NCBI RefSeq assembly: GCF_023499215.1
Contig: NZ_JAKHSK010000010.1
Location: 1 to 64,000, forward strand
Length of the DNA stretch: 64,000 nucleotides
Direction: 5' to 3'
Source: Zunongwangia pacifica
GTDB taxonomy: Bacteria; Bacteroidota; Bacteroidia; Flavobacteriales; Flavobacteriaceae
Part shown: piece by piece, positions 45,020 through 55,068 of the stretch
How the letters are laid out: the number at the start of each line of letters is the position of its first letter
Position numbering within the stretch: the first letter of the stretch is position 1
The notes under the pieces: generated by a model
Told to the model about the DNA's origin: nothing
Databases searched by the model: none
The model's input: the letters and a program-made list of their open reading frames with translations, nothing else
Translations under genes and position numbers: made by a program

Positions 45020-45736
45020 ATGGGACAGAAAACAAATCCAATCGGGAATCGCCTTGGTATCATTAGAGGATGGGAATCCAACTGGTACGGAGGAAATGAC
45101 TACGGTGATAAATTAGCCGAAGACGATAAGATTAGAAAGTACATCCATGCTCGCCTCTCTAAAGCGAGTGTATCCAGGGTAATAATAGAGCGTACCCTTA
45201 AGCTTGTGACCGTTACTATCACTACTGCCAGACCTGGTATTATTATCGGTAAAGGTGGTCAAGAGGTAGACAAGCTTAAAGAAGAGCTTAAGAAGATCAC
45301 GGACAAAGAAGTTCAGATTAACATCTTTGAAATCAAAAGACCAGAGCTAGATGCACATTTAGTAGCAGCTAGTGTTGCAAGACAAATTGAGAATAGAATT
45401 TCTTATCGTCGTGCAATTAAAATGGCTATTGCGGCTGCAATGAGAATGAATGCTGAAGGAATTAAAATTGAAATTTCAGGTCGTTTAAACGGAGCTGAGA
45501 TGGCACGTTCTGAAGCATATAAAGATGGAAGAATTCCTTTGTCTACTTTTAGGGCCGATATTGATTATGCTTTAGTTGAAGCACATACTACTTATGGTAG
45601 ATTAGGTGTGAAAGTATGGATCATGAAAGGTGAAGTTTACGGAAAAAGAGATTTATCTCCGCTAGTAGGTCTAGCTAAGAAACAAGGAGGTAAAAATTCC
45701 GGACGAGGTGGTAATAAATCACGTCGTAGAAAGTAA
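45020..45736 (+). CDS. rpsC: 30S ribosomal protein S3
   Basis: 238 residues from the ATG at 45020 ([18 protein letters not shown], the universal opening). An alternative 12 codons upstream would overlap rplV. The KH domain [18 protein letters not shown] contacts mRNA at the entry channel. The C-terminus ends in a short basic, Gly-rich tail ([16 protein letters not shown]). Confidence 0.98.
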   Translation: MGQKTNPIGNRLGIIRGWESNWYGGNDYGDKLAEDDKIRKYIHARLSKASVSRVIIERTLKLVTVTITTARPGIIIGKGGQEVDKLKEELKKITDKEVQINIFEIKRPELDAHLVAASVARQIENRISYRRAIKMAIAAAMRMNAEGIKIEISGRLNGAEMARSEAYKDGRIPLSTFRADIDYALVEAHTTYGRLGVKVWIMKGEVYGKRDLSPLVGLAKKQGGKNSGRGGNKSRRRK

Positions 45737-45753
45737 TTTTAAAGTAAAGAAAA

Positions 45754-46173
45754 ATGTTACAACCTAAAAGAACGAAATATCGTAAGCAACAGAAGGGGCG
45801 TATGAAAGGTGTGGCTCAAAGAGGTCACCGTCTTTCAAATGGAACATTTGGAATCAAGTCTCTTGATTCAAGTTTCATTACAGCTCGTCAAATCGAAGCT
45901 GCGCGTATTGCTGCTACCCGTTATATGAAGAGAGAAGGTTCTATCTGGATTAAAATATTTCCAGATAAGCCTATCACTAAGAAGCCTCTTGAGGTTCGTA
46001 TGGGTAAAGGTAAAGGTGCAGTAGAATATTGGGCTGCTGTTGTAAAACCTGGAAGAATTATGTTTGAAATTGGTGGTGTGCCTATGGCAACTGCTAAAGA
46101 GGCACTACGTCTTGCAGCACAAAAACTTCCGGTAAGAACTAAATTTATCGTAGCTAGAGATTATCAAGAATAA
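45754..46173 (+). CDS. rplP: 50S ribosomal protein L16
   Basis: 139 residues, [20 protein letters not shown]16 organises the A-site side of the 50S subunit. [19 protein letters not shown] is the conserved core, and the preceding Arg region is where some bacteria carry beta-hydroxylation. It has 17- and 11-nt gaps to its neighbours. Confidence 0.98.
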   Translation: MLQPKRTKYRKQQKGRMKGVAQRGHRLSNGTFGIKSLDSSFITARQIEAARIAATRYMKREGSIWIKIFPDKPITKKPLEVRMGKGKGAVEYWAAVVKPGRIMFEIGGVPMATAKEALRLAAQKLPVRTKFIVARDYQE

Positions 46174-46184
46174 TTTTTTGAATT

Positions 46185-46376
46185 ATGAAACAATCAGAAG
46201 TAAAAGAATTGTCTGTTGCAGAATTGCAGGAAGAGCTTGATAAATCTCGTAAGGCATATGCAGATTTAAAAATGGCTCATGCTGTTTCGCCATTAGAGAA
46301 CCCAATACAGTTAAGAGCTGTAAGGAGAAGTATAGCGAGATTAGCTACCGAGTTAACTAAAAGAGAACAACAATAA
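46185..46376 (+). CDS. rpmC: 50S ribosomal protein L29
   Basis: 63 residues of two-helix form: MKQSEVKELSVAELQEELDKS and NPIQLRAVRRSIARLATEL. It binds near L23 at the tunnel exit. Standard position between rplP and rpsQ. Confidence 0.96.
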   Translation: MKQSEVKELSVAELQEELDKSRKAYADLKMAHAVSPLENPIQLRAVRRSIARLATELTKREQQ

Positions 46377-46394
46377 GTGTTATTCTGCTGAAAG

Positions 46395-46652
46395 ATGGAA
46401 AAAAGAAATTTAAGAAAAGAGCGAATAGGTGTAGTTACCAGTAATAAAATGCAGAAATCTATAGTGGTTTCTGAGGTTAAAAAAGTAAAACACCCTATGT
46501 ACGGAAAGTTCGTATTGAAAACTAAGAAGTACGTAGCTCACGACGAAAAAAACGACTGCAACGAAGGAGATACTGTAAGGATCATGGAAACTAGACCTAT
46601 GAGTAAATCTAAGTGTTGGAGATTAGTAGAAATAATTGAAAGAGCGAAGTAA
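46395..46652 (+). CDS. rpsQ: 30S ribosomal protein S17
   Basis: 85 residues of OB-fold, with [19 protein letters not shown] and [27 protein letters not shown]. Primary binder of the 16S 5' domain. Its stop is 2 nt before rplN. Confidence 0.97.
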   Translation: MEKRNLRKERIGVVTSNKMQKSIVVSEVKKVKHPMYGKFVLKTKKYVAHDEKNDCNEGDTVRIMETRPMSKSKCWRLVEIIERAK

Positions 46653-46654
46653 TT

Positions 46655-47023
46655 ATGGTACAACAAGAGTCTAGACTAAAAGTAGCAGATAATACTGGGG
46701 CTAAAGAAGTTTTAGCTATTAGAGTATTAGGAGGTACAAAGAAAAGATACGCTTCTGTTGGAGACAAGATTGTTGTCAGCGTTAAAGAAGCTACACCTAA
46801 TGGAAACATTAAAAAAGGTGCGGTTTCTACAGCAGTTGTTGTTCGTACCAAGAAAGAAGTGCGCAGACCAGACGGATCTTATATTAGATTCGATGATAAT
46901 GCGTGTGTGCTTCTAAACCCAGCTGGAGAGATGCGTGGAACACGTGTTTTTGGTCCTGTAGCAAGAGAACTTCGTGATAAGCAATTCATGAAAATTGTAT
47001 CATTGGCACCTGAAGTGCTTTAA
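46655..47023 (+). CDS. rplN: 50S ribosomal protein L14
   Basis: 122 residues, [21 protein letters not shown]14 forms an intersubunit bridge and is the docking site for Rsf[20 protein letters not shown] and [14 protein letters not shown] are family marks. Confidence 0.98.
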   Translation: MVQQESRLKVADNTGAKEVLAIRVLGGTKKRYASVGDKIVVSVKEATPNGNIKKGAVSTAVVVRTKKEVRRPDGSYIRFDDNACVLLNPAGEMRGTRVFGPVARELRDKQFMKIVSLAPEVL

Positions 47024-47035
47024 TACATTAAAAAA

Positions 47036-47347
47036 ATGACAAAGCTTAAAATAAAATCAGGAGATACAGTTCTAGTTATTGCTGGTGATCATAAAGGTCA
47101 GCAAGGTAAAGTTCAAAAAGTATTTCCAGACAAGAATAAAGCTATTGTGGAAGGAATCAATACGATTTCTAAACATGAGAAGCCTAGTGCTTCTAATCCA
47201 CAAGGCGGAATTACTAAGAAAGAAGCTCCAATAAATATTTCTAATCTTTCTTTAACTACCAAAGATGGTAAGGCTACCAGAGTAGGTTTTAAAGAAGAGG
47301 ATGGGAAAAAGGTGAGATTTTCTAAAAAATCAAATGAAGTATTATAG
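47036..47347 (+). CDS. rplX: 50S ribosomal protein L24
   Basis: 103 residues. The KOW motif [20 protein letters not shown] at the N-terminus is followed by [22 protein letters not shown]. It starts 50S assembly. The 2-nt gap to rplE suggests coupling. Confidence 0.97.
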   Translation: MTKLKIKSGDTVLVIAGDHKGQQGKVQKVFPDKNKAIVEGINTISKHEKPSASNPQGGITKKEAPINISNLSLTTKDGKATRVGFKEEDGKKVRFSKKSNEVL

Positions 47348-47349
47348 TT

Positions 47350-47901
47350 ATGGCATACGTACCAAGACTTAGAAAAGAGTATGATGATAAAATTAAATCA
47401 TCTCTTATAGAAGAATATAGTTACAGCAATGTAATGGAAGTGCCTAAGCTTAAGAAAATCGTTATAAGCCGAGGAGTTGGAGGCGCTGTTGCAGATAAGA
47501 AATTAATTGATCATGCAGTAGATGAATTAACAGCTATTACTGGTCAAAAGGCAGTTGCAACTATTTCAAAGAAAGATGTTGCTACATTTAAACTTCGTAA
47601 AGGAATGCCAATTGGTGCAAAAGTTACTTTACGTGGTTACAGAATGTACGAATTTTTAGATAGATTAATTACCTCTGCACTTCCACGTGTACGTGATTTT
47701 AATGGGATTAAAGCTAACGGTTTTGATGGTAGAGGGAATTATAACTTAGGAATTACTGAGCAGATAATTTTCCCTGAGATTGATATCGATGCGGTAAACA
47801 GAATCGCAGGTATGGATATTACTTTCGTTACTACTGCTGATACTGATAAAGAAGCGAAATCTTTATTAACTGAACTAGGTTTACCCTTTAAAAAGAATTA
47901 A
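47350..47901 (+). CDS. rplE: 50S ribosomal protein L5
   Basis: 183 residues. L5 binds 5S r[41 protein letters not shown] and [16 protein letters not shown] are characteristic. It is 3 nt ahead of rpsN. Confidence 0.98.
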   Translation: MAYVPRLRKEYDDKIKSSLIEEYSYSNVMEVPKLKKIVISRGVGGAVADKKLIDHAVDELTAITGQKAVATISKKDVATFKLRKGMPIGAKVTLRGYRMYEFLDRLITSALPRVRDFNGIKANGFDGRGNYNLGITEQIIFPEIDIDAVNRIAGMDITFVTTADTDKEAKSLLTELGLPFKKN

Positions 47902-47904
47902 GAC

Positions 47905-48174
47905 ATGGCTAAAGAATCAATGAAAGCCCGTGAGGTGAAGAGACAGAAATTGGTAGAAAAATATGCTGAAAAAAGAAAGGCTTTAAAAGAAGCTGGTGAT
48001 TATGAAGCATTGCAAAAATTACCAAAAAACTCTTCTCCGGTACGTTTGCATAATCGTTGTAAGCTAACTGGTAGACCAAAGGGATATATGAGACAATTTG
48101 GTGTTTCTCGTGTAATGTTTAGAGAAATGGCTAATAATGGTCTTATTCCTGGAGTTAAGAAGGCTAGTTGGTAA
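47905..48174 (+). CDS. rpsN: 30S ribosomal protein S14, zinc-free long form
   Basis: 89 residues, the long form. It has a single Cys ([19 protein letters not shown]) in place of the CxxC...CxxC zinc ribbon of the short form, so it does not need zinc. It is the only S14 seen in the window. It is followed by a 61-nt gap with a hairpin before rpsH. Confidence 0.97.
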   Translation: MAKESMKAREVKRQKLVEKYAEKRKALKEAGDYEALQKLPKNSSPVRLHNRCKLTGRPKGYMRQFGVSRVMFREMANNGLIPGVKKASW

Positions 48175-48184
48175 ATTATAAATT

Positions 48185-48221
48185 GATTATAGGTTCCAAA
48201 TTAAATAGGAAAACCATAATC
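48185..48221 (+). promoter_or_regulatory. Bulged hairpin upstream of rpsH
   Basis: GATTAT, a bulged A, then GGTT (48185-48195) pair with AACC and ATAATC (48212-48221), enclosing a 16-nt loop. The gap is longer than most in the operon and the hairpin ends 14 nt before the rpsH ATG. It may bind a repressor, S8 being the known spc regulator in E. coli, though there the site is at rplE. Confidence 0.45.
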
Positions 48222-48235
48222 GCAAATTAATATAA

Positions 48236-48634
48236 ATGAATACAGATCCAATTGCAGATTTTTTAACGCGTATTAGAAATGCGGTAGCAGCAAACCATAG
48301 AGTTGTTGAAATTCCGGCTTCTAACGTTAAAAAAGAAATTACTAAGATTTTATTCGATCAGGGATATATCTTAAGTTACAAGTTTGAAGATACTACTGCG
48401 CAAGGTACTATCAAGATTGCTCTTAAGTATGATAAGGATACTAAAGACTCTGTAATAAAAGATATCCAGAGAATAAGTAAACCTGGTTTACGTAAATATG
48501 CCGGTGCTGGAGAATTACCACGTATATTAAATGGTTTAGGTATTGCTATTATCAGTACTTCTCACGGAGTAATGACAGATAAGCAGGCCAGAGCAGAGAA
48601 TGTTGGTGGTGAAGTATTGTGTTACGTTTACTAA
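48236..48634 (+). CDS. rpsH: 30S ribosomal protein S8
   Basis: 132 residues, [22 protein letters not shown]8 binds the 16S central domain and represses spc translation in E. coli. The C-terminal [31 protein letters not shown] is typical. Confidence 0.98.
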   Translation: MNTDPIADFLTRIRNAVAANHRVVEIPASNVKKEITKILFDQGYILSYKFEDTTAQGTIKIALKYDKDTKDSVIKDIQRISKPGLRKYAGAGELPRILNGLGIAIISTSHGVMTDKQARAENVGGEVLCYVY

Positions 48635-48652
48635 TTCTTAAAATAAGAAGAA

Positions 48653-49195
48653 ATGTCAAGAATAGGTAAAAGCCCAATTACAATTCCAGAAGGTGTTAAT
48701 GTAGACTTTAAAGATGGTTTTGTAACGGTAAAAGGAAAATTAGGAGAACTTAAGCAAGAAATTAGCGATATAGATGTTAATGTAGAGGATAATGTAATAT
48801 CTTTTGAGCGTTCTTCTGATAAAAGTGATCAAAAAGCTAAGCATGGTTTATACCGTGCACTAGTGAATAATATGATTGAAGGTGTAACTAATGGATTTAC
48901 TAAAGAATTAGAGTTAGTAGGTGTAGGTTATAGAGCTTCTAATCAGGGACAAAAATTAGATTTGGCTGTTGGGTACTCCCATAATATTGTTATAGATTTA
49001 GCTCCAGAGGTTAAAGTTGAAACAATATCAGAAAAAGGAAAGAACCCAGTTGTTAAACTTACTTCTCATGACAAACAACTTTTAGGACAAGTTGCTGCAA
49101 AGATTCGTTCTTTCAGAGTACCTGAACCTTACAAAGGAAAAGGTATTAAATTTAAAGGAGAAATAATTAGAAGAAAAGCAGGTAAATCAGCTTAA
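48653..49195 (+). CDS. rplF: 50S ribosomal protein L6
   Basis: 180 residues, MSRIGKSPITIPEGVNVDFKD. Duplicated fold near the factor-binding site. The C-terminal PEPYKGKGIKFKGEIIRRKAGKSA is diagnostic. Confidence 0.98.
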   Translation: MSRIGKSPITIPEGVNVDFKDGFVTVKGKLGELKQEISDIDVNVEDNVISFERSSDKSDQKAKHGLYRALVNNMIEGVTNGFTKELELVGVGYRASNQGQKLDLAVGYSHNIVIDLAPEVKVETISEKGKNPVVKLTSHDKQLLGQVAAKIRSFRVPEPYKGKGIKFKGEIIRRKAGKSA

Positions 49196-49207
49196 TAAAG
49201 TTTAGTT

Positions 49208-49564
49208 ATGGCATTTTCAAAAGAAAAAAGAAGATTAAAGATAAGAAAGCGTATTCGCAAGAATATTAGCGGAACTGAAAGCCGTCCAAGATTGTCTGTA
49301 TATAGAAGTAATAAAGAAATTTATGCTCAGATTATAGACGATGTAGCTGGAAAAACTTTAGCTGCAGCTTCTTCTAGAGATAAGGAAGTGAAAGATGCTT
49401 CAGGTACTAAAAGTGATATTGCTGAGTTGGTAGGTAAAAATTTGGCAGATAGAGCAAAAAAGGCCGGAGTTGAAACTGTTTCTTTCGATAGAGGAGGTTA
49501 CTTGTATCACGGTAGAGTTAAATCATTAGCAGAAGGTGCTCGTGAAGGAGGACTAAAATTCTAA
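49208..49564 (+). CDS. rplR: 50S ribosomal protein L18
   Basis: 118 residues. It binds 5S rRNA with L5. [22 protein letters not shown] and the ending [27 protein letters not shown] are conserved. The gap to rpsE is 6 nt. Confidence 0.98.
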   Translation: MAFSKEKRRLKIRKRIRKNISGTESRPRLSVYRSNKEIYAQIIDDVAGKTLAAASSRDKEVKDASGTKSDIAELVGKNLADRAKKAGVETVSFDRGGYLYHGRVKSLAEGAREGGLKF

Positions 49565-49570
49565 GAAGAT

Positions 49571-50095
49571 ATGTATCAAGATTATAAAAACGTAGAACAT
49601 GTAAAACCAGGAGGTCTTGAACTTAAAGATCGTTTGGTAGGAGTGCAACGTGTTACTAAAGTTACTAAAGGTGGTAGAGCATTTGGTTTCTCTGCAATTG
49701 TAGTAGTTGGTGACGAAAATGGTGTTGTTGGACATGGTTTAGGTAAATCTAAAGAGGTTGCCGATGCTATTTCAAAAGCCGTTGAAGATGCAAAAAAGAA
49801 TTTGGTACGTATTCCTTTACATAAAGGTACTTTACCACACGAGCAAAAAGGTAAATATGGTGGAGCGAGAGTTTTACTTTTACCTGCTGCAACTGGTACA
49901 GGGATTATTGCCGGTGGTGCGATCCGTGCGGTACTAGAGTCTGTAGGAGTACATGATGTACTTTCTAAGAACCAAGGTTCTTCTAACCCTCATAACGTTG
50001 TTAAAGCTACTTTTGATGCACTATTACAGTTAAGAAGTGCAGATACAGTAGCGAAACAAAGAGGAATCACGTTGGAAAAACTTTTCAAAGGATAA
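49571..50095 (+). CDS. rpsE: 30S ribosomal protein S5
   Basis: 174 residues. S5 affects decoding accuracy. The double-stranded-RNA-binding part ([21 protein letters not shown]) and the C-terminal domain ([19 protein letters not shown]) are both complete. Confidence 0.98.
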   Translation: MYQDYKNVEHVKPGGLELKDRLVGVQRVTKVTKGGRAFGFSAIVVVGDENGVVGHGLGKSKEVADAISKAVEDAKKNLVRIPLHKGTLPHEQKGKYGGARVLLLPAATGTGIIAGGAIRAVLESVGVHDVLSKNQGSSNPHNVVKATFDALLQLRSADTVAKQRGITLEKLFKG

Positions 50096-50108
50096 AATCA
50101 GGGATAAG

Positions 50109-50291
50109 ATGGCAAAGATAAAGGTAACTAAAGTAAAAAGTGCGATTAATAGATCTCAGAACCAAAAGAGAGTTCTAGAAGCACTAGGTCTTAGAAAAAT
50201 AGGACATACTGTAGAGCACCAGGATACACCAAACATCCTTGGTATGATAAATAAAGTTAAACACTTAGTTTCTGTAGAGGAAACAAAATAA
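50109..50291 (+). CDS. rpmD: 50S ribosomal protein L30
   Basis: 60 residues, [19 protein letters not shown] and [23 protein letters not shown] small, non-universal protein. It is present here in its standard place between rpsE and rplO. Confidence 0.97.
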   Translation: MAKIKVTKVKSAINRSQNQKRVLEALGLRKIGHTVEHQDTPNILGMINKVKHLVSVEETK

Positions 50292-50300
50292 TAGGTTTAC

Positions 50301-50753
50301 ATGGATTTAAGTAACTTAAAACCTGCAAAAGGTTCAGTTAAAAGTAACAATAAACGTGTTGGCCGTGGAGAAGGATCCGGTAAAGGTGGGACCGCTACTC
50401 GTGGTCACAAAGGGGCTAAATCACGTTCTGGTTACTCTAAGAAAATAGGTTTTGAAGGAGGGCAGATGCCCCTTCAACGCCGTGTACCAAAATTTGGTTT
50501 TAACAACAGAAACCGTAAAGAATACCAAGGTATTAACTTAGATACTTTACAAACATTAGTTGATAATGGTAAAGTAAAGGATACGGTAGACCTAAGTGTA
50601 CTTGTGGAAAACGGTTTAGCTGGAAAGAATGAGCTAGTTAAAATTTTAGGTAGAGGTGAATTAAAGGCCAAATTAAAAGTATCTGTTCATAAATTTACGG
50701 CCTCAGCCAAAGAAGCTATTGAAGCTGCAGGAGGTGAAGTTGTTACTTTATAA
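50301..50753 (+). CDS. rplO: 50S ribosomal protein L15
   Basis: 150 residues. The Gly/Lys-rich extension (GRGEGSGKGGTATRGHKGAKS) and GQMPLQRRVPKFGF are characteristic. It is placed just before secY (11-nt gap), as in most bacteria. Confidence 0.98.
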   Translation: MDLSNLKPAKGSVKSNNKRVGRGEGSGKGGTATRGHKGAKSRSGYSKKIGFEGGQMPLQRRVPKFGFNNRNRKEYQGINLDTLQTLVDNGKVKDTVDLSVLVENGLAGKNELVKILGRGELKAKLKVSVHKFTASAKEAIEAAGGEVVTL

Positions 50754-50764
50754 TAGATAGCCAA

Positions 50765-52099
50765 ATGAAATTCATCAATACTATAAAAAATATTTGGAAA
50801 ATCGAGGAACTAAAAAACCGTATTTTAGTTTCCCTCGGTTTACTTTTAGTTTATCGTTTTGGAACTCAGGTTGTACTTCCTGGGATAGATGCTAGTCAGT
50901 TAGCAAACTTAGCTAATCAGACAGATAGTGGTTTATTAGGTTTGCTTAACTCATTTACCGGAGGTGCTTTTTCTAATGCCTCTATTTTTGCGTTAGGTAT
51001 TATGCCTTATATCTCGGCTTCTATTGTTGTTCAGCTTATGGGGATTGCAATTCCTTATTTGCAAAAGCTTCAAAAAGAAGGTGAAAGTGGGCGTAAGAAG
51101 ATAAATCAGATTACCAGATGGTTAACCATAGCAATTACCTTAGTTCAGGGTCCAGGTTATATTTATAATCTGTTTAATACCTTGCCACAAAGTGCTTTTC
51201 TTTTAGGAGATAGCTTATCCTTTATTATATCTTCTGTTATCATCCTTACAACAGGAACGATCTTTGCTATGTGGCTTGGAGAGAAGATTACAGATAAGGG
51301 TATAGGTAATGGTATTTCTCTATTAATTATGGTAGGTATTATTGCTAATCTACCTAAGGCATTCCTTCAGGAATTTGCTTCTAGGTTTGATGGTAGTGGT
51401 GGACTTATTATGGTATTGATCGAGTTGGCAATTTGGTTTGCAATTATTCTGGCTGCTGTAATGTTGGTAATGGCGGTTCGCCAAATACCGGTGCAGTATG
51501 CAAGAAGATCTGCTACTGGAGGCTATGAGAAAAATGTATTTGGATCAAGACAATATATTCCTCTTAAGCTTAATGCTTCAGGAGTAATGCCAATTATATT
51601 TGCTCAGGCTATTATGTTTATTCCAGTGGCTTTAGCTGGTCTTTCAGATTCTGATGCGGCACAAGGTGTGACTGCTGCATTTAGTAATATTTTTGGTTTC
51701 TGGTATAATTTAGTATTCGCCTTATTAATTATAGTATTTACTTATTTCTATACTGCGATTACGGTGCCAACCAATAAAATGGCAGATGATCTTAAACGTA
51801 GTGGAGGTTTTATTCCTGGTATTCGTCCAGGAACTGAAACTGCTGAGTATTTAGATCGTATCATGTCTCAAATTACACTTCCTGGATCTGTTTTCTTAGC
51901 TTTAATTGCAGTGTTCCCTGCATTTGTTTATTCTATACTTGGAGTTCAGCAAGGATGGGCACTGTTTTTTGGAGGTACCTCTCTATTAATTTTAGTTGGA
52001 GTTGCAATCGATACTATGCAACAGGTAAATTCTTACTTGTTGAATAGACACTATGACGGATTAATGAAAACAGGTAAAAACAGAAAAGCAGTAGCTTAA
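50765..52099 (+). CDS. secY: Protein translocase subunit SecY
   Basis: 444 residues with about ten membrane segments, forming the channel of the Sec translocon in the inner membrane. [13 protein letters not shown] near segment 1, [24 protein letters not shown] (plug and segment 2) and the cytosolic loops PVQYARR and [18 protein letters not shown] are conserved. infA follows 2 nt later. adk and map, often found here in other phyla, are absent. Confidence 0.97.
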   Translation: MKFINTIKNIWKIEELKNRILVSLGLLLVYRFGTQVVLPGIDASQLANLANQTDSGLLGLLNSFTGGAFSNASIFALGIMPYISASIVVQLMGIAIPYLQKLQKEGESGRKKINQITRWLTIAITLVQGPGYIYNLFNTLPQSAFLLGDSLSFIISSVIILTTGTIFAMWLGEKITDKGIGNGISLLIMVGIIANLPKAFLQEFASRFDGSGGLIMVLIELAIWFAIILAAVMLVMAVRQIPVQYARRSATGGYEKNVFGSRQYIPLKLNASGVMPIIFAQAIMFIPVALAGLSDSDAAQGVTAAFSNIFGFWYNLVFALLIIVFTYFYTAITVPTNKMADDLKRSGGFIPGIRPGTETAEYLDRIMSQITLPGSVFLALIAVFPAFVYSILGVQQGWALFFGGTSLLILVGVAIDTMQQVNSYLLNRHYDGLMKTGKNRKAVA

Positions 52100-52101
52100 T
52101 T

Positions 52102-52317
52102 ATGGCAAAGCAACCAGCAATTGAACAAGATGGAACGATTATCGAAGCATTATCTAATGCAATGTTTCGTGTAGAGTTAGAAAATGGTCACGTGGTGACC
52201 GCTCATATCTCGGGTAAGATGCGTATGCATTATATAAAATTGTTGCCTGGAGATAAGGTGAAATTGGAAATGAGCCCTTACGATTTAAGCAAGGCGCGCA
52301 TAACTTACAGATACTAA
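52102..52317 (+). CDS. infA: Translation initiation factor IF-1
   Basis: 71 residues of OB-fold, with [24 protein letters not shown] and the basic [25 protein letters not shown]. It blocks the A site during initiation. A 118-nt gap with promoter-like boxes separates it from rpmJ. Confidence 0.98.
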   Translation: MAKQPAIEQDGTIIEALSNAMFRVELENGHVVTAHISGKMRMHYIKLLPGDKVKLEMSPYDLSKARITYRY

Positions 52318-52349
52318 GAAGTAAATTAAGCTATTAATAATTTTTTCAT

Positions 52350-52357
52350 TACTTTTG
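52350..52357 (+). promoter_or_regulatory. Candidate internal -7 box (TACTTTTG) upstream of rpmJ
   Basis: TACTTTTG matches TAnnTTTG in the infA-rpmJ gap. A second match lies at 52401-52408. Neither has a TTG at the standard -33 distance. One of them may give extra transcription of rpmJ through rplQ. Confidence 0.4.
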
Positions 52358-52400
52358 CACACTGAAAAAATTATTAGGCAAAAAAGCCTTATGTGAATTT

Positions 52401-52408
52401 TATTTTTG
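52401..52408 (+). promoter_or_regulatory. Candidate internal -7 box (TATTTTTG) nearer rpmJ
   Basis: The second TAnnTTTG match in the infA-rpmJ gap, 27 nt before the rpmJ ATG. A small AGGC-AAAAAA-GCCT hairpin sits between the two boxes. Confidence 0.4.
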
Positions 52409-52435
52409 CATCTGGCGTTATAAAAAATTAGAAAG

Positions 52436-52552
52436 ATGAAAGTTAGAGCATCAATAAAGAAAAGAAGTGCCGACTGCAAGATAGTTCGCAGAAAAGGGCG
52501 CCTTTACGTGATTAACAAAAAGAATCCTAGATTTAAACAAAGACAAGGCTAA
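52436..52552 (+). CDS. rpmJ: 50S ribosomal protein L36, zinc-free form
   Basis: 38 residues: [20 protein letters not shown] then [18 protein letters not shown]. Standard place between infA and rpsM. The zinc ligands of E. coli L36 (three Cys and one His) are reduced to a single Cys14, so this is the zinc-independent type. rpsM starts 2 nt after its stop. Confidence 0.97.
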   Translation: MKVRASIKKRSADCKIVRRKGRLYVINKKNPRFKQRQG

Positions 52553-52554
52553 TT

Positions 52555-52929
52555 ATGGCAAGAATTGCAGGGGTAGATATACCTAAACAAAAGCGAGGAG
52601 TTATAGCATTGACCTATATCTTCGGAATTGGCAAAAGCAGGGCTCAGGAAATACTTGCTGAAGCTAAAGTTGATGAGAGTAAAAAAGTTTCAGATTGGAA
52701 CGATGATGAAATTGGTCGTATCCGTGAAGCTGTAGGTAACTACACAATCGAAGGAGAATTACGTACTGAAGTTCAAATGAGTATCAAACGTCTAATGGAT
52801 ATTGGATGTTACAGAGGTATTCGTCATAGATCTGGGTTACCTTTAAGAGGTCAGAGAACTAAAAACAACTCTAGAACTAGAAAAGGAAGAAGAAAAACTG
52901 TTGCTAATAAGAAAAAGGCAACTAAATAA
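52555..52929 (+). CDS. rpsM: 30S ribosomal protein S13
   Basis: 124 residues, [26 protein letters not shown]. The head protein contacting the 50S subunit and P-site t[30 protein letters not shown] is conserved and the tail is lysine-rich. Confidence 0.98.
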   Translation: MARIAGVDIPKQKRGVIALTYIFGIGKSRAQEILAEAKVDESKKVSDWNDDEIGRIREAVGNYTIEGELRTEVQMSIKRLMDIGCYRGIRHRSGLPLRGQRTKNNSRTRKGRRKTVANKKKATK

Positions 52930-52937
52930 TAAGTAAT

Positions 52938-53330
52938 ATGGCAAAGTCAACAAAAACTGCTCAAAAGAAACGTAAAGTAAACGTTGAGTCTATTGGAGAA
53001 GCTCATGTTACTGCTTCTTTTAACAATATTATCATTTCTTTGACTAACAAAAAAGGAGATGTTATCTCTTGGTCGTCTGCCGGTAAAATGGGCTTTAGAG
53101 GATCTAAGAAAAATACTCCTTATGCTGCGCAGTTAGCATCTGAAGATGCTTCTAAAGTAGCGCACGAAGCTGGTCTTCGTAAGGTTAAAGTTTATGTAAA
53201 GGGACCTGGTAATGGTAGAGAATCTGCTATCAGATCTATCCACAATAGTGGTATCGAAGTAACCGAAATCGTTGATGTTACTCCACTACCTCATAATGGA
53301 TGTCGTCCTCCTAAAAGACGTAGAGTATAA
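52938..53330 (+). CDS. rpsK: 30S ribosomal protein S11
   Basis: 130 residues. Platform protein near the E site. [28 protein letters not shown] and the ending [15 protein letters not shown] are diagnostic. It is followed by an 85-nt structured gap. Confidence 0.98.
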   Translation: MAKSTKTAQKKRKVNVESIGEAHVTASFNNIIISLTNKKGDVISWSSAGKMGFRGSKKNTPYAAQLASEDASKVAHEAGLRKVKVYVKGPGNGRESAIRSIHNSGIEVTEIVDVTPLPHNGCRPPKRRRV

Positions 53331-53345
53331 TTAATTATATAATTA

Positions 53346-53400
53346 AGAGAGGAAATTACGATTATCGAAGGACGTATGCCTTAATTCATAATCCCTCTCT
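53346..53400 (+). promoter_or_regulatory. Structured leader upstream of rpsD (candidate S4-binding element)
   Basis: Three nested helices: AGAGAGG (53346-53352) with CCTCTCT (53394-53400), GATTAT (53360-53365) with ATAATC (53388-53393), and AAGG (53368-53371) with CCTT (53379-53382) around a 7-nt loop. A 7-nt one-sided loop and a small internal loop separate them. It ends 15 nt before the rpsD ATG. S4 regulates its own operon in E. coli and Bacillus, and I recall that a Bacteroidia S4 leader class has been proposed. Confidence 0.65.
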
Positions 53401-53415
53401 ATAAATCTATTTTAA

Positions 53416-54021
53416 ATGGCAAGATATACTGGTCCTAAGACTAAGATAGCTCGTAAATTTGGCGAGGCTATATTCGGAGATGATAAATCTTTCGAAAAAA
53501 GAAATTATCCTCCGGGACAACACGGTAATAACCGTCGTAGAGGTAAAAAATCTGAATATGCTATCCAGTTAATGGAGAAGCAAAAAGCGAAATATACCTA
53601 TGGTATTTTAGAGCGTCAGTTTAGAAATATGTTCGAAAAAGCTACAAGATCTCAGGGGATTACCGGTGAGGTTTTACTTCAGCTTTGTGAATCAAGATTA
53701 GATAATGTTGTTTTTAGATTAGGTGTTGCTCCATCAAGAAGAGCCGCTAGACAGCTTGTTTCTCACAGACATATTACTGTAAATGGAGAATTAGTAAATA
53801 TTCCTTCTTACCAATTGAAAGCTGGTGATGTTGTTGGAGTAAGAGAGAAATCTAAATCTCTACAAGTAATTCAGGATGCATTAGCTAACAATAGCAATGT
53901 TTACGAATGGATTACTTGGAATAATGAAACAAAACAAGGAACTTTTGTTTCTGTACCTGGAAGAGTTCAGATTCCAGAAAACATAAATGAACAATTCATC
54001 GTCGAATTATATTCGAAATAA
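53416..54021 (+). CDS. rpsD: 30S ribosomal protein S4
   Basis: 201 residues. It binds the 16S 5' domain and nucleates assembly. [32 protein letters not shown] and the S4 RNA-binding domain ([31 protein letters not shown]) are complete. No zinc-binding Cys set is present at the N-terminus. Confidence 0.98.
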   Translation: MARYTGPKTKIARKFGEAIFGDDKSFEKRNYPPGQHGNNRRRGKKSEYAIQLMEKQKAKYTYGILERQFRNMFEKATRSQGITGEVLLQLCESRLDNVVFRLGVAPSRRAARQLVSHRHITVNGELVNIPSYQLKAGDVVGVREKSKSLQVIQDALANNSNVYEWITWNNETKQGTFVSVPGRVQIPENINEQFIVELYSK

Positions 54022-54041
54022 TAATTCACAGAAGTCGTAAT

Positions 54042-55034
54042 ATGGCAATACTAAATTTTCAGAAGCCCGATAAAGTTATAATGATTGACTCTACAGATTT
54101 CGAAGGGAAATTTGAATTTCGTCCTTTGGAGCCTGGATATGGGTTAACCGTTGGTAACGCTTTAAGAAGAGTGCTGTTATCATCTTTAGAGGGATTCGCG
54201 ATCACTTCGGTTCGTATCGAAGGTGTGGATCACGAATTCTCAACAATTCCTGGAGTTGTAGAAGATGTAACAGAAATAATATTGAATCTTAAACAAGTTA
54301 GATTCAAAAGGCAAATTGATGAAATAGATAACGAAGCCGTTACAATTTCTGTTTCTGGTGAAGAAGAATTAACCGCTGGTCATTTCCAGAAATTTATTTC
54401 TGGTTTTCAGGTCTTAAATCCTGAGTTGGTGATATGTCATCTTGATAGTAAAGTTAATATCAACATGGAAATTACTATTGAAAAGGGTAGAGGTTATGTT
54501 CCGGCAGAAGAAAATAAAAAGGCCAATGCTCCTTTAGGAACTATTTTTACCGATTCTATTTACACTCCTATTAAGAATGTAAAATATAGTATCGAAAATT
54601 ATCGTGTAGAACAAAAAACTGATTACGAAAAACTTGTTTTCGAAATTATTAGTGACGGTTCTATTCATCCTAAAGATGCATTAACTGAAGCTGCCAAAAC
54701 TTTAATTCACCATTTCATGTTGTTCTCTGATGAGCGTATTACGCTAGAGGCTGATGAAATAGCTCAAACTGAAACTTATGATGAAGAATCTCTTCACATG
54801 AGACAGCTACTAAAAACTAAATTAGTAGATATGGACCTTTCAGTAAGAGCACTAAATTGTTTAAAAGCGGCTGAAGTTGATACCTTAGGGGATCTTGTTT
54901 CTTATAATAAAAATGATCTTATGAAGTTCCGTAACTTCGGTAAGAAATCATTAACGGAGCTTGAAGAGCTTGTAAGTAACAAAGGATTGAACTTTGGTAT
55001 GGATCTTTCAAAATATAAATTGGATAAGGACTAA
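54042..55034 (+). CDS. rpoA: DNA-directed RNA polymerase subunit alpha
   Basis: 330 residues. The N-terminal assembly domain ([29 protein letters not shown]) is joined by an acidic linker to the C-terminal domain ([44 protein letters not shown]), which contacts DNA and activators. It follows rpsD by 20 nt in the alpha operon. Confidence 0.98.
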   Translation: MAILNFQKPDKVIMIDSTDFEGKFEFRPLEPGYGLTVGNALRRVLLSSLEGFAITSVRIEGVDHEFSTIPGVVEDVTEIILNLKQVRFKRQIDEIDNEAVTISVSGEEELTAGHFQKFISGFQVLNPELVICHLDSKVNINMEITIEKGRGYVPAEENKKANAPLGTIFTDSIYTPIKNVKYSIENYRVEQKTDYEKLVFEIISDGSIHPKDALTEAAKTLIHHFMLFSDERITLEADEIAQTETYDEESLHMRQLLKTKLVDMDLSVRALNCLKAAEVDTLGDLVSYNKNDLMKFRNFGKKSLTELEELVSNKGLNFGMDLSKYKLDKD

Positions 55035-55068
55035 TTCACGTTAGTGAATTACTCTAAAAAGAATAGTA

